Source of the DNA: Chrysoperla carnea
Lineage: Eukaryota; Arthropoda; Insecta; Neuroptera; Chrysopidae
Reading direction: 5' to 3'
Assembly: GCF_905475395.1 (NCBI RefSeq)
Contig: NC_058342.1
Coordinates: 36,166,140-36,230,139 of the forward strand
DNA: 64,000 nucleotides
The translations under genes were made by a program, and so were the position numbers. Shown one piece after another: positions 22,336 through 35,665 of the stretch. The notes under the pieces were generated by a model. That model did not search any database. It was not told the origin of the DNA and saw only the letters and a list, made by a program, of their open reading frames with translations. How positions within the stretch are numbered: the stretch's first letter is position 1; each line of letters begins with the position of its first letter.

Positions 22336-24084
22336 TCATAAAGTACACGAAACTTCAGCTAAAACTCTTAATTGAACTTTGAAACTGAATAAACCCCCCC
22401 CCCAACTACTATCAAAAAAAAGAGGATTTAGTACGTCCCTGAAAAGTGGACTTTTTTTTACAAAGTGTTTACAAACTAATAAAGAACTAATAAATAAAAT
22501 TTCAAAGATGCATTAATTTTTTCTTTATTGCCATGATATTTTATTTAATTTTATTAAACTATAGTCCATTAATTCGTTTCTAAGCTGAATCAATCATCCT
22601 GTAATGTATATTATTTGTTGTATGTAGATACAAAGAACAAAATAAGCCCAAAGTGGAGCGAACCCTCTAAAAATGTTATAACGATAATAAATACAGCATA
22701 AATAATCTTTTCGACATAAATTTAATTTACTTCGAACTACATTCACATTCACATTCGAGGTACTTAGTCAAATGTTTATAATGCTAAACAATAGTAAACA
22801 GAATGTTTATCATATCATTCATTATATCATTTTAATATTTTAATCAATTAAATTTATTATTTATTATTTTAAATATATCTACTTAAGGTTGAATGGACAT
22901 TAATATAATGTATCTATAGATAAAAATCTTAATTTTTTATATGTTATTAATTACATATCAAATATTTTCATTGGACACCTGGTTGGATCTATGTTCCTAT
23001 CGTATCTTTGTATATTATAAATGTAGTGCTTACTTTTTTACTCAGATTTGCTATGATTTTTTAGCTGGTTTGAATGATTGATTATGCGCAGTACAAATAA
23101 CTGTATCAGTATTTAATCATAAATATTACTTTTGTGGTACGTTACCTTGAACATTTAGTGTAATAAGTTTCTTGTAAAAAGTTTCTTTTTATTTTTTCTC
23201 CCACGATACTGTTTGCATGTCTGTGCATTGGTAATTCTAAAAATTTAAGAAATCAAATACTTGTTTTATTGTTTAAAGAATTAAATATTAAAGCTACTTT
23301 AACTCCAGACTTTATGAATTAATTGTAATATTAGTTTAAAAAAGACATACTTCTGATTTAGTAGTCAACTCAATATGAGCGTACATTACCTTTATTTGGC
23401 TTGATCAAGATATTTATTATGAGATAACATAAAATTTCCTTGTTTTTACTTTAAATTTTCTTTATTATGTTTAACTTCTTTTGATAACTCATAACTCATT
23501 TTTTTGAATGAAAAACATAAACTTTGGACAAAAAATATAAATTGGGTTTAAATTATTTTCAAAATATTCTCAAAATTCATGGCAAGGTGAATCGATTAAT
23601 AAAGTTTTAGTTATCTAGGGGTCGTTTTAAATTGTTGCACATTTTTTAGTTTTTCCTCCCAACCAGAAAACAAGTTATAACGTGCAATAAGGAATATAGT
23701 TTCAAAAATTTTAAAAATCGTAGTAATTAAAAGCCAGTGCAGCAATGAGCAGTGAGCAGTGACTACAAGTATAGTGGTAGGGAACTATAGACTAAAGAGT
23801 GATAAATCTTATTATAATAAATTTTCATATAATTGAATAAGTGTTTTCATAACTACAGTAAAACAGTAAATAAATAATATTCAGTATTCAGTATCATTTA
23901 CAGTGCACAGTGGTGTTTGTGTAATAGTGTAATGGGCTGAGGCTGACACACTAATATCATTACACAATGTATTTTACAATATAATATGTTATCAGATTCA
24001 GAACGAAACAATTCACCCATTACCACTATTTTTTAACCATGACAAACCAAGCCATTGTAGAAATTAGCAATTCTCAAACAACGG
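22336..24084. other. Intergenic DNA with repeat relics
   Basis: No gene seen. The cctcccaaccag phrase recurs at 23,657. Sequences near 22,905-23,045 resemble the preceding repeats but have no definable ends. Confidence 0.5.
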
Positions 24085-24455
24085 AACTCATCTACTCCAC
24101 ATGACTAATTATTTTTCGATTCATTCTTGATATTAAACGCCTCAAGCTTTTACAAATAGTCGGGTATGAGTGATTCATAGATAAAACTTTTTTCTACTTT
24201 TTAGTACAATAAAAGCTTGTGTCTTAAAAAGGTTTATTAAAATTTTTAATTTAAGACTAAAAAAAATGTATATATATCGAATATGGTGGGAGCGATGGGA
24301 AAATCAGGACGTCTATACATAACCTTATCATGTATTGTCATCGAAATTAAATGTGCATACAAAATTTCAGATCAATCGGAAACCGAGAAGTGGATCAAAT
24401 TTGACTTGTAAAATTTGATTACAGACAGACAACGGGACAGGTGAAACTAAATAAA
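24085..24455. mobile_element. MITE half plus interspersed repeat
   Basis: 24,085-24,228 matches one arm and centre of the foldback MITE at 40,727-40,938. The adjoining 24,270-24,455 is the long version of the repeat at 2327-2460, with acagacagacaacgggacag and a terminal aaataaaagcttgtaat. Confidence 0.6.
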
Positions 24456-24594
24456 AGCTTGTAATAATGTGACACTATAGAGTGTGTTTGGAGCCGATTT
24501 GAGCCGAATTCGTGTATTGAGAATAACATACAAATAAATATAATAGATATATATGTAGATGTGGGGTAATAGTAATTTGGTGAGATACTCAGAT

Positions 24595-25215
24595 TAGAGA
24601 TGGGCATGGTCACTGTTAAGAAAGTAAATCGATGTTGAAATAATCGGTATTCTGTATAATCGATTACGTATCGACAAATTGAAAATATTGATACACGCCC
24701 GTTTCACTGAGCTTAATAGTAAAAAACCATCGCTTTATAGCCTCCACATAAAAGTTTCTGTAAAAATTTTAAATAGTAAATGTAAAACAATTCATGGTCA
24801 TCTTTTCTGAAATACTCTGAATTTTCAGTGAATAAATAAATGAATTATGACTATTTTTAAAAAAAAATTGAAAACTGTACATATATTTTAGCTGTGTAAT
24901 ACAATCCCTTCGAGTGATATGGAAGAGGAATCATTAAAATTAAGAGAGGTGAAGGCTATAAAGTGGTGGGGTTTACCTTAAAGTTCAGTGAAGCGAGCGA
25001 GTATAAAGCTAGTTATTTAATAAATTTTACAAAAAATTTGTTTCTGAGTACCTTATAACTATTAACCTCAAAGAATTATTTGACATTTAATTTGATTTAC
25101 AATATGAGTAATTTAAAAATAATCGATCGAAATAAAATAATCGATCGAGAATTAATTGATTATCGAATAAAAAAACATCGATGTTAAATGAATCGATTTT
25201 GTTTGCCCATCTCTA
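24595..25215. mobile_element. hAT-like non-autonomous element, 621 bp
   Basis: Terminal inverted repeats TAGAGATGGGC at 24,595 and gcccatctcta ending at 25,215. The flanking octamers actcagat (24,587-24,594) and actcaact (25,216-25,223) agree at six of eight positions, supporting an 8-bp hAT target duplication. Inside each TIR are aatcgatgtt-type words, again inverted. The centre (about 24,700-25,010) is a second inverted repeat with cgcttcact/agtgaag and ctttatagcct/aggctataaag words, possibly a foldback element inserted in it. Confidence 0.7.
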
Positions 25216-25223
25216 ACTCAACT

Positions 25224-27234
25224 ACTCAAATACATATCTCATACAAATGCAATTTAGTAGAAATGCACGAAAAGTTAGCAGAGTCAAGGGGAAGCGAAGC
25301 CTTGTACTCCTTGTTAAACCAAACCAAACCAAACTAAACTAATGTGTTAGTGTTGTTACAACTTACTGTAGTGTTGTTAGTTGTTAGTCAAATGGCAATT
25401 CATAAACGAAACAGTTTAGACTTTAGAGCTTTTATAAACGGGGTGCAAATCGAATTAGTCACCCCTATTTTAACATCTAATATTGAAAAGGCTTTTAACA
25501 TTTATATCATTTATATATATAGATATATATTGTGTACTACTTAACGATGAAAAATTATATTGTGAAAACCAAATGGTCTGAGATTTTTCCATCATTTATA
25601 TTCATTTTCTGTCAGAATATTACTAATAATTAAATTTTCTTTTACCAATCGTTTTTTTTTTTTTTTTCATATACTTTTACAAATCAATCGAGAAAATTTT
25701 TAAAAAGTTTTTAAAACATTTAATGAAAATTTATTAGAAAAATCAAAATAGACAACGACTTCAAAATAGGGTAAAATAAAATAAAAAAACTCATTTTAGA
25801 ATTAAATATTATTCTTTCATTTATGTAAACCCTTTACTTTTAGCCCAAGAGGGGAGGGTGGGGGTGCCAAACAGGAGTTAGAGGGTAAATCAGAAAATTT
25901 AACCTAAAAATTTAAAACTCATATTCTACTCAAATCAATCCCAGCTCCAAAAAGAGTGCAAATAAGGGAAAAATTTTAGTTTTCTTTGGAAATGACAATC
26001 AAATGAAAACAGGCATGGATTCAAGGATGGGGGGGGGAGTTACAGGGGTCATTTATCCAATAATCTCAAAATTAATCCTAATAATAAAAATAGGATATAT
26101 TTTTCTATGATAAAAAGTCAGTTTAGGCCTTTCTGCCATCTGGATGAAAATAAAACAATCTTCAACAGCGTTAAATTCACGTGACCTAATTTGACGCTCA
26201 AACTCACCGTCAAGTGTCACCATAAAAATACACCTTCAAACATAAACGGAGTATTTAAACAATTAACTCAATTAATTAAATAAGAAATAAAACATTGATA
26301 AAAGCCTTTTATTATAAAACTTTTTCTGTATTAACTAAATAGTATACATAGAGTATTTAAATAGTTAACTATAGGTATTAATTGTTTTATTTTGTATTAG
26401 ATGAACTGTAATCGGATGTATTCGTATCGGATGAAGAATATAAATAAATAATGATGTGAGTGGCCTCTGTTATAGACGTATATGTATGAAGAACGGAGGG
26501 TAAACCCCCTTATTAGTATTATTATTAGATGAAATGCAAATTGCTATATGCTGCCATCTATGAATCAAATGTCGAACTACCATAAGAGAATTCTATGATA
26601 TTTTAAAGTTTGGTTCATATCCGTACTAAACGTCCTTTCTAAATTATGATGAATAAAGGGCAATTATCAAAAAAAAAAAAAATGCCCAACGTATGTGTGA
26701 CCTGCGCACAAGTGATTGCTACTCCCCTTGTCAATCGTATCTAACAACTGATTACAGAATTAGAAAATGTATAAAAATTTCCAAATAACATTCAAACCGC
26801 TTTAAAAAAAAATTCCAAAATCGCATAAAATCATTAAACAAATCAAAATATTGTTTGCAATGTAAGTAAATTTAGTGTTTTTAGCAAAAATTTGTGATCT
26901 ATGTTGAAAATAATGTGGAACAGTTTTTTTTTCTGCTAGCAAATTTTTTTGATAAGTTACATTAAACCGGGTTCAATAAATCACTTTCAATTGATTAATT
27001 ATTTAATGTGAGTGTGTCGATTCAAAATTGAATTGATTTGAAAAAAGGTGTTTTAAGATCGTTTCAAAATAAATTCATTTATTGATATCTATAATTGAGT
27101 TTGACTTTTGACATCAATTCTTCAGCACTCAAAAATAGAATTGATAAGCGTTTAAAGAGCCGACCCTTTACATTTTATTAATGACCCGAATAATCATATA
27201 CAGACAATTTATTATTTATTTTTGTTAATTAGTT
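25224..27234. other. Intergenic DNA upstream of AP-2 alpha
   Basis: No gene seen. 26,445-26,520 is a tail fragment of SINE family 2 (aatgatgtgagtggcctctg). The promoter and 5' UTR of AP-2 alpha must lie here or further left but cannot be placed. Ttttgttaattag ending at 27,233 could be a splice acceptor for a 5' UTR exon. Confidence 0.5.
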
Positions 27235-27267
27235 GTGGAGTGGAATCCTCAGGGCAGTGCTTCCAAA

Positions 27268-30200
27268 ATGCCCGCTGTACGAGGAGATGGCATGCGAGGT
27301 CTTGCCGTATTCATTTCTGATATACGAAATTGTAAGTACCTGCTTTTTATTTTCAAAATTTGCAATCCCAATTTATACTTGTGTTCTGTGCCCTCCAAGT
27401 TTATCATAGTGGTGATTCATAGTGATTGGTGTATTAGTACAGTGAAACCTCGTTTTTATCGATTAAAATCGGAGCCGGTCTAACATAGAAAATCAACCTA
27501 ATTTGTTTTTGAAATTGTATATCGAGTTAATTAGGTTTTAGATTCGAAAAGTTTAAATTGGGAAATTTTTGGAGGTGGAGTTATGAATAGTCAGTTTGGT
27601 TAATATTTTGAAATTCAAATTAGGTCAAATTTGAAGTGTATTTACAGTTTTCGGAGCAATATGATAAATTAAAATTTCTCTTTACCGACTTTTTAAAATA
27701 AACCAAATTTAAGCATTTTTTGCGTAGATTACGAATTCGCTGGCGAAGATAGTGGGAAAAATTAACAGTTTTTCCTTAATTAACGAAAATTGTGGGTAAA
27801 AATGAATAAATTCGTGGCTAAAAATGAATAAATGGGTTAAGTTCACTACACTATGAGTGCGTTCATGCTGCTGATCCACGGGTTGGCCATTTCTCTAATG
27901 GGGCCGAGTTAGCACACCACAATCAGTGGCCGATGAAGCATTAGGCGAAGTAGACAACTACCTAGGGGTCCTTACGCGATTGGGGCCCCGGTTGATTAAC
28001 GAATACTAAAAAAAAAAGGATAAAAAACAAGGAGGCGCAGAAAGCGGGGCCGCAAAGGTGATTTACAAAGAAATACAAACACGGCGCCCCGGAGAATTAA
28101 TTATATTGCCAAGGGGAACCGATTTGGGTTAATCCGGCACTGGCTTTAATTCAATAATATTAGAACTATATTTGATTTTTATTTTAGGCAAAAGTAAAGA
28201 AGCCGAAATCAAACGAATTAATAAAGAATTAGCAAATATTCGTAGTAAATTCAAAGGGGATCGAACACTGGATGGTTATCAAAAGAAGAAATATGTTTGT
28301 AAATTATTGTTCATATTTTTATTGGGTCACGATATCGATTTTGGTCACATGGAGGCTGTTAATTTACTGTCATCGAATAAATACTCCGAAAAACAAATTG
28401 TAAGTAACTTTATTTTTTATTTTGAGGTATTCATGTAATCTGTAGCTACTAGCCCCCATTAATTTAAATGAGCTGAGAATCGGGATAAATTTCAGTAATT
28501 TGGAAGGAGTAATCTTTCTAGCTTGTAAAGAAGAAAAGGGGTAGTTGTGGGGGTGTTTTCCACGTTTGTGAAGAGTTGCGAAGGAAAAATTTACGTTTTT
28601 CATATAATCCTGTTATTTTGAACCTATTTCACGTTGAACCCGACCTTTCTAACGTGAATACAAGTGAAAAGGGCAGTTTTAGGGATGTTTCTCCCATTTT
28701 CGGGTGGTTGCGATGTAGTTATGAAATTTTTCGAAGTATTCTGCTAATTTGACTTTATTTTGGGTCGATTGATGAAAATCCCAACTTTCTAGCTTATATA
28801 GAACAGAAAAACTTAATTTTTTGGAAAAAAATGCAGTTTTCTCGAAGGTTTCATCCCATATCTTTCTAGCATGTCTAGAAGTCCCTTAGAATTTATATAC
28901 ATGAGTCAGTCAGTCGGTCAGTGAGTGAAAATCACTTATATTATTTTAAATTCGATAAAAATTCGAAGTTTACTGAATTTACCGTATTTTAAAGGTACCA
29001 TCTACCGTTTTTTGTTGGAAATACCAATTACTCAGTTGAGTACTCAACTGTTTTTTTAACTCCGGAACCAAAAAAAGGGGTGTTTGACCACTATGTGTGT
29101 GTGTCTGTCTATCTGTGGCATCGTAGCGCCTAAACGAATGAACCGATTTGAATTCTTTTTGTTTCGTTTGAAAGGTTATTTAATGAGGAGTGTTCATAGC
29201 TATGTTTCGAGTGCCAGTTTAGAATTCCGTACCCGGAACAACTAAAAAAAAGGCGATGATCCTCAAAATCGGTTCAGTTTGGAGAAGGCTTTAAGAAAAA
29301 GTGTTATTTAATGAAGAGTATTCTTAGATACGTTTCAAATGCGAGTTTAGGGTTCCGTACAGATTACAGTGATGCCAATTATCTTGTTGTATATATTTAT
29401 TAACAAATAATAATAGAGTGTTTGTTTTTGATGTACAGGGTTATTTATTTATATCAGTGCTAGTAAATACAAACAGCGAACTTATCAAATTGATTATCCA
29501 AAGTATTAAAAATGATTTAGCATCACGGAATCCAATTCATGTCAACTTAGCACTACAATGTATCGCAAATATTGGAAGCAAAGAGATGGCTGAAGCTTTT
29601 GGAAATGATATTCCAAAATTACTTGTATCTGGGTAAGTCTTATCTTCTATCTAAAACTGTATAAATGAAAATCGATTATTTCAATTTTCTTTTTCAGCGA
29701 TACTATGGATGTTGTAAAACAAAGTGCCGCATTATGTTTACTCCGATTATTCCGAACATGTCAGGATATTATTCCTGGGGGCGAATGGACGTCTCGTATT
29801 ATTCATTTACTAAATGACCAACACATGGGTGTAGTAACAGCTGCTACGAGTTTGATTGACGCATTAGTTAAACGTAATCCGGATGAGTATAAAGGCTGTG
29901 TCTCATTAGCTGTTTCACGATTAAGTCGAGTAAGTTGAGAATCTATCAAGTTTTCCGAATCAAATCGAAATTCACTAGATTTTAATATAGTAGGATTAGG
30001 AGACAGACTCTTTGAAGGTAATAAAGAACCAAAAAAAAATTCATTTTGTTTTGTAGATAGTGACAGCCAGTTACACAGACCTTCAAGATTACACTTATTA
30101 TTTCGTTCCTGCACCTTGGTTATCGGTGAAGCTTCTACGTTTATTACAAAACTACACACCACCAGCGGAGGATCCAGGTGTACGGGGTCGTTTGAATGAA

Positions 30201-33200
30201 TGCTTAGAGACAATATTGAACAAAGCTCAGGAACCACCAAAATCCAAGAAAGTACAACATTCAAATGCTAAAAATGCTGTCTTGTTTGAGGCAATCAGCT
30301 TAATTATACATAATGACAGGTAATTCTTGAACACAAACAGTTACTATCAAACCCCAACAACGTTATTTCAGAATATTCGGGTCCGAAACCTGTGAGAGAT
30401 CGAGACGGAGAAGCTGTGGACAAAATCCTTTAGCTTCATCCGGTTTTAATAGCTCCTCCGTAATAACGAGACATCTTCGGATGACAGGTCGTACTCAAGG
30501 GGGGCACAGGACTCTTGATCTAAGTGCTAGGTACCCATTTGCGGTACCCGTCTTTTGTTTTATTATTATTATTAACCCCCAACCAGAGAAAAAGTTGTTT
30601 CTTGTGACGACACTGAAAAATGAAACTCAGTATAAACAGTGTATTTAAAATATTTGTTTTGATTTTTAGTGAAGCAAATTTATTGGTACGAGCTTGCAAT
30701 CAACTTGGACAATTCTTATCAAATCGTGAAACAAATCTACGTTATTTAGCATTAGAATCAATGTGCCATCTTGCAACATCTGAATTTTCACATGAAGCTG
30801 TTAAAAAGCATCAAGAAGTCGTTATCCTGTCGATGAAGATGGAGAAAGATGTGAGTGTGCGACAGCAAGCTGTTGACTTGTTGTATGCGATGTGCGACAA
30901 AAGTAATGCTGAGGAGATCGTACAAGAGATGTTACATTATCTAGAAACAGCTGATTATTCGATACGTGAAGAAATGGTGCTAAAAGTAGCTATACTCGCT
31001 GAAAAATATGCTACAGATTATACATGGTATGTGGATGTTATCTTGAATCTCATACGTATCGCTGGTGATTATGTATCGGAGGAAGTTTGGTATCGTGTTA
31101 TCCAAATCGTTATCAATCGTGACGATGTTCAAGGATATGCTGCTAAAACTGTTTTTGAGGTAAATATCAATATCATTTAATTCAAACATAAAACTAAAAA
31201 TAGAGGAGGCTAGAACGAGCATGGGAAAGCTCGTACGAACGATTTAAAAACAATATAAAGTTCGGGAAGGAGAGAGAGAAGGAGCGCGGGAGCGAGAGAG
31301 AACGTTCGAACTTGATTTGATCAACAGCTGTACTTATATAAATATTTGTTTTAGGCTTTACAAGCACCAGCATGCCATGAAAATATGGTAAAAGTTGGTG
31401 GTTACATACTCGGTGAATTTGGTAATTTAATCGCAGGCGACCAGCGTTCATCACCAGCTGTTCAATTTCAATTGCTCCATTCCAAATATCATTTGTGTTC
31501 GCCAATGACACGAGCCCTTCTACTCTCCACATACATCAAATTTGTGAATTTGTTCCCGGAAATTCGACCAAATATACAGGAAGTGTTTCGTATGCACAGT
31601 AATTTACGTTCAGCAGACGCTGAATTACAACAACGCGCTTCTGAATATTTACAATTGAGCATTATAGCCAGCAGTGATGTGTTGGCAACCGTTCTCGAAG
31701 AGATGCCTGCTTTCCCTGAACGTGAATCCTCTATACTTGCCGTGCTCAAGAAAAAGAAACCAGGACGTATACCAGAAACAGCTGACATGCGAGAATCAAA
31801 GAGTCCTGCTCCTACTGCTAATCATAATAACGATTCAACTGCGAATGCACCCAGAAGGTATGTAACATATCAACGAGGCCCTTAAAACCACCGCGACAAC
31901 TAAATGACTGCCTAGGGACTCCGGGGAAAGGTCAGAAGAGGAAAGACAAAGGGGAAGGCAAACTTTTATGAGAAGACATGGGTTGACTTACTTGACTTAC
32001 GTTCTTTAATCCTGATAGGGGAGTGGGATCTCAAGAAAGGAACTTGATATCTCCCCAAGACTTTTCTTCGTCTATCCCGTCCCCGACGTGGGTTAATCTC
32101 ACTCAACTAATCGTCAAATACATTTTGAAGACGACTAATGATTGATGATTTGAACTTGATTTTAGCAATACTTCATCGACGGATCTACTTGGTTTAAGTA
32201 CACCTCCAACGTCAGCTCCTGGTTCTGGCAACACAGGTGTACTTTTAGACGTGTTGGGTGACATCTACAACAACAAACCAGCCAATTATAACAACAATAC
32301 CTCAGCGTCCACAGTTCAATATAATCCTAAGAAGTACATATTTTTATTGCCCAAAGATCCATCCATTTTAAATAACACGCCATTTTGTTTTATAGATTTG
32401 TGTGCAAAAATAATGGAGTACTATTTGAAAATGAATTAATTCAAATCGGAGTGAAATCAGAGTTCCGACAAAATTTAGGTCGTTTAGGTCTATTTTATGG
32501 AAACAAAACATCAGCACCTTTGCAAAACTTCCAAACGAGTATTTCATGGCCTGATGATCAAGCTGCTAAATTATTTGTACAAATGAAACCGGTTGAACCA
32601 GTTCTCGAAGCTGGTGCTCAAATTCAACAAATGTTTAATGCAGAATGCATCGATGATTATACAGGTATGTCTGTTTACGAGAACTCGAATCAGTGGCGTA
32701 GGTATTGTAGGGCCAGGTGAAACAGTGCATTGGGGCTGGGCCCTCTAATCTTTGAAAAGAAAGGAGCAGCCAGAACTTTGAGAGGACATTTAAAATCTAT
32801 ATCGATTTCAGAAAGTATAAAATTACAGTAAAACCTCAATCAAAGTTAATTTAGTGTGGCTGTCCTGGAGTGAGACACATTTAGACTATTTTAGCAATTA
32901 GGGATGTACGAGCCGTTTAAGCCTCTATGTTATATAACCTCTTTGTTTCAGATACACCAAGTTTGGTGATAAATTTTACGTACAATAATTTCCCACAAAA
33001 AATCACATTAAAATTACCATTGACAATAAATAAATTCTTTGAGCCAACTGAAATGAATGGTGAGTCATTCTTTGCCCGATGGAAGAATTTAAGTGGAACG
33101 CCACAACGCTCTCAGAAAATATTCAAAGCAACCGTTCCAATGGACTTAACAGTGACACGCACCAAAATGTTAGGCTTTGGAATGCAACTCCTTGACAACA

Positions 33201-33787
33201 TTGATCCCAATCCAGATAATTTTGTTTGTGCTGGCATCATACACATGCGCAATCAACAAGTTGGATGTTTGTTACGTTTGGAGCCCAACAAACAAGCACA
33301 GGTTAGTCTTTTGGACCATAGTAGTACAACTCAGTTTATAAGGTAATTTTGACCCAAAAAATTCAAAAATTGGGTTCATTTATCAATTGAGGTAGTAGTT
33401 TCTAAGAAAAACGACATCTTGGGTCGATTTTTGACGTTATCTCGAAAATTAAGCCTTGATGAGAAAAATAGTTGCATTAGAAATTGTCACTAAGTTTTTT
33501 ATTACTGCGGGGGCCGGGACTACAGTCCTAATCCGGCCCTGATTGGAAAATATTGAAATGAACGAATACTTTTCTTGTAATCAAATGAATTAGATTTTCA
33601 ATTGAACCAATCAAAACAAAAAACGACTTTGAAATATAGATTTAATATGTACAGGGTATTTAAACAATATATACATGTTTTTAATAATATTTCTTGTTTT
33701 TTTTTTCAGATGTATCGATTGACAGTGCGTTCTAGTAAAGAAAGTGTATCGATGCAAATTTGCGATTTATTAGTCGACCAATTCTAA
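27268..33787 (+). CDS. AP-2alpha: AP-2 complex subunit alpha (alpha-adaptin)
   Basis: Large subunit of the plasma-membrane clathrin adaptor AP-2, which links PIP2 membranes and cargo to clathrin. Coding exons: 27268-27331, 28188-28399, 29439-29632, 29698-29929, 30057-30319, 30670-31159, 31355-31857, 32166-32333, 32396-32664, 32952-33301, 33710-33787. Every junction is GT/AG and keeps frame. The sum is 2823 nt, 940 aa plus stop, the usual length of insect alpha-adaptins. The start [20 protein letters not shown] is the family N-terminus. The adaptin trunk covers about residues 22-600, with the basic PIP2-binding patch KKKY at 54-57. A Ser/Thr/Asn/Pro-rich hinge (about 620-705) carries DLLGL and LLDVLGD, which may be clathrin or accessory binding words (inference). 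The ear starts near 710 and includes the platform tryptophan of FFARWK (W842, by family comparison) and CLLRLEPN. It ends in CDLLVDQF. The introns hold transposon pieces; intron 8 is only 62 bp. Identity is very secure. Confidence 0.97.
27439..27545 (+). repeat. Possible pogo/Tc1-like MITE end in AP-2 alpha intron 1
   Basis: Begins tacagtgaaacctcgttttt, the style of pogo-type termini seen in full at 60,925-61,138. No opposite terminus was found, so this is a one-ended relic at best. Confidence 0.4.
27924..28142. mobile_element. hAT-like MITE in AP-2 alpha intron 1
   Basis: Left end cagtggccgatgaag and right end gttaatccggcactg form imperfect inverted termini. The inside has the phrase aactacctaggggtcc and GGGGCCCC words shared with 58,963-59,140, with relics at 31,880, 38,010, 55,604 and 7325. 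No target duplication is visible for this copy. Confidence 0.6.
29030..29365 (+). repeat. Repeat with internal duplication in AP-2 alpha intron 2
   Basis: Contains gtgtctgtctatctgtggca, then tcgtagcgcctaaacgaatg, a phrase common in insect LINE 3' regions. Two related sub-blocks of about 50 bases start at about 29,175 and 29,304 (gttatttaatgaggagtg / gttatttaatgaagagta) and each closes with a ggttccgtac or aattccgtac word. Probably a LINE-derived tail with a tandem internal unit; the class is not certain. Confidence 0.55.
30372..30575 (+). mobile_element. LINE 3'-end fragment in AP-2 alpha intron 5
   Basis: The opening words attcgggtccgaaacct and gacaaaatcctttagcttca match the LINE pol end at 54,635-54,745. 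The continuation through cttcggatgacaggtcgtac to tttgcggtacccgtc and a TTTTATTATTATT tail matches the minus-strand copy at 51,345-51,545. A 5'-truncated, non-coding insertion. Confidence 0.7.
31880..32080. repeat. Repeat relic in AP-2 alpha intron 7
   Basis: The phrase aactaaatgactgcctaggg, then gggaaaggtcagaagaggaa, matches 38,010-38,120 (aactgcctaggagccc). Part of the hAT-like family at 27,924 and 58,963, without defined ends. Confidence 0.5.
33325..33455 (+). repeat. Foldback-family fragment in AP-2 alpha intron 10
   Basis: Contains ctcagtttataaggtaattt, tgacccaaaaaattc and gttatctcgaaaatta, the single-arm form of the repeat at 17,030-17,345. Confidence 0.55.
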
Positions 33788-33880
33788 AACAAATAGGGAA
33801 CCATATACATTTTCGACTATAACTTTACACCCTAATATTTCCCTCCCTCAACAAAAAAAAAATCTATAAATATATATATA

Positions 33881-33886
33881 AATAAA
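33881..33886 (+). terminator. Candidate AP-2 alpha polyadenylation signal
   Basis: AATAAA about 94 bases after the AP-2 alpha stop codon, inside a TATA-rich stretch. The region is AT-rich enough for chance matches, so the call is tentative. Confidence 0.4.
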
Positions 33887-33887
33887 T

Positions 33888-35369
33888 ATATATAAATGTA
33901 TAAACGAAAGAAAACGAAAAAAAAAAATGGAAAACGTTGCTTTTTTATTTTCCAAGTTGATTTTGTGATGATCTAGTAAAATTTTTTGATTTTCTTTGTT
34001 AACTAATTTTTAATGTGCTAAAATTTAGAATTCTAAAAAAACAAAACAAAACAAAAAAATTATCTTAGGTAGATTTGCCACCTCCCCAAGTTCCTCAAGA
34101 CCACGAGTATTCGGTTTTCAAATTAAACAAAAATTTAAAAAAAAAAATCAATCTTTAAAATTTCAAGTTTCCGATTTCAGAAAACATAGAATTTGTACTT
34201 TTACGAAAACAAATTTTTGGGGCCTGTTACGGAATTTAAAAAGGTGCTTGATTGTAATATAGTCCCAAAAATTAACGTACTACAAACAATTGCGCAAGCG
34301 TCAAGAAGCGAAATTTTAAAATATGATTACCGTCGGAAAATACATTAATTCGTATGAAAGAATAGTATATTAAATTTACATGTCACTTATCAATCTGGAG
34401 TCGGATGCCGTCTTTTCAACCGTTTGGAAATGACGCGTGACCCTAGGTCCATTCATATTAAACTCGGAATAAAAATAGAGTTTAATTCAAAGTCGAAAAC
34501 AATTTTGATAATTTCAAACGTGCTTTCAAAGCGATGTATTCCAAGAAAATTAGGCAATCTCCGAATTTCGAATATTGGACTTTCAACACACAATGTATCT
34601 ACGGAAATAGTCGAAGTATAACGAGACCATCCGATTTGTTTTTTGTTTGAATTGTGAGAATTCATATCTTGACTCGGAGATATGTCTCAAAAACCGGAAA
34701 CTAAAGGTTCAAAACCGGAGAGGTGGCAATCGTAAATTCTTAGGCAAAGATTAGGATATATTTATATTTACAAGACCTGTATACATAAAAAAAGACGATG
34801 CGATTAGCGTGCGATTTGAAGTCATGTATACAGCTTTCTCTTATATCGGTCAGTTCTGCTTCAGCGATTTGCAATTTGGTTTTGATATCAAAATCGCGGC
34901 TATTGTACGCGTACAGTATTCTTTCTCTTTAAATTAAGTTTATTTTTCGTTTTTGTAGGCAAATGTGTGGCACAAAAAAACGTACCATTTCAATTCGAAT
35001 CTCGATGTAAAATCGAAACAAAAATTTTTTGAAGTATATTTTTCCCTCTATAAATTGTTTACAGAGGTTTAGTCTCGTCTCGTTTCTATTTAAAAATTCT
35101 TGTTTTTCTCCGTACTAGGGACCGGTATCACACTTTGCATATCACAAATTTTGATTTTGATAAGATCTATTTTATAAAATGGAGAATTTTGGAAAATCGA
35201 TCAAGTGTTTTTTTTGTCTGTAATTTTATAAATCAGTTGAAATACATTTTTTTATTTTATACACCTTTTTTTGTTTTTAAATATTTATTTTTAATTACAG
35301 GGTGTCCTCTCAAAAGTCACCACACCATCTAATTTAAAAAGTCAATAAATTTTGATATTAAGTCGGTTC
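33888..35369. other. AP-2 alpha 3' flank, no second gene seen
   Basis: AT-rich; it may include an extended 3' UTR. Two overlapping short frames near 34,424-34,665 are each other's shadows and show no domain. Confidence 0.5.
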
Positions 35370-35665
35370 GTAGGTTAGAGTGGCTGTCCTGAGATGGGAC
35401 ACAGAGCCAAAGGATTCGTTGTGATACCGAAAAACTACTCCATGAACAATTTGGAATTGTTTAAGAACAGTGGGAGTCCGATCTGAAGTCCGTTGACGTC
35501 GTCAAAGAAATCCTGGCTCAAGTGAGTTTATCTTCTCATGGCAAGAGTTGGGCAGTGACAGAGAAGGTTGTTTCCTCCTCTTCCTCACTGTGACAGCTCT
35601 TGCGATAATCATTACGTAATGGCAGGCCCAGTCGTTCAACGTACCTGCCATCTAGGCAATGTCAT
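35370..35665 (-). mobile_element. SINE-like element, family 3
   Basis: Begins aggttagagtggctgtcctg (the CCTAA-type tail end when read on minus) and includes gatgggacacagagcc, ttgtgatacc and tttaagaacagtggg. It resembles 42,885-43,170 read in the other direction over about 280 bp. Family 3 shares the tail words with family 1 (ggctgtcc, ttgtgatacc) but has a different body. No tRNA boxes were located. Confidence 0.6.

Noticed and set aside
29803-30264. 153-codon minus-strand frame over AP-2 alpha exons
   Set aside because: It is the antisense of exons 4 and 5 and reads through the intron; the plus-strand product is clearly alpha-adaptin.
32334-32395. Retention of the 62-bp AP-2 alpha intron 8 as coding sequence
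   Set aside because: Reading through shifts the frame and meets a stop at about 32,437, whereas splicing gives the conserved ear start.
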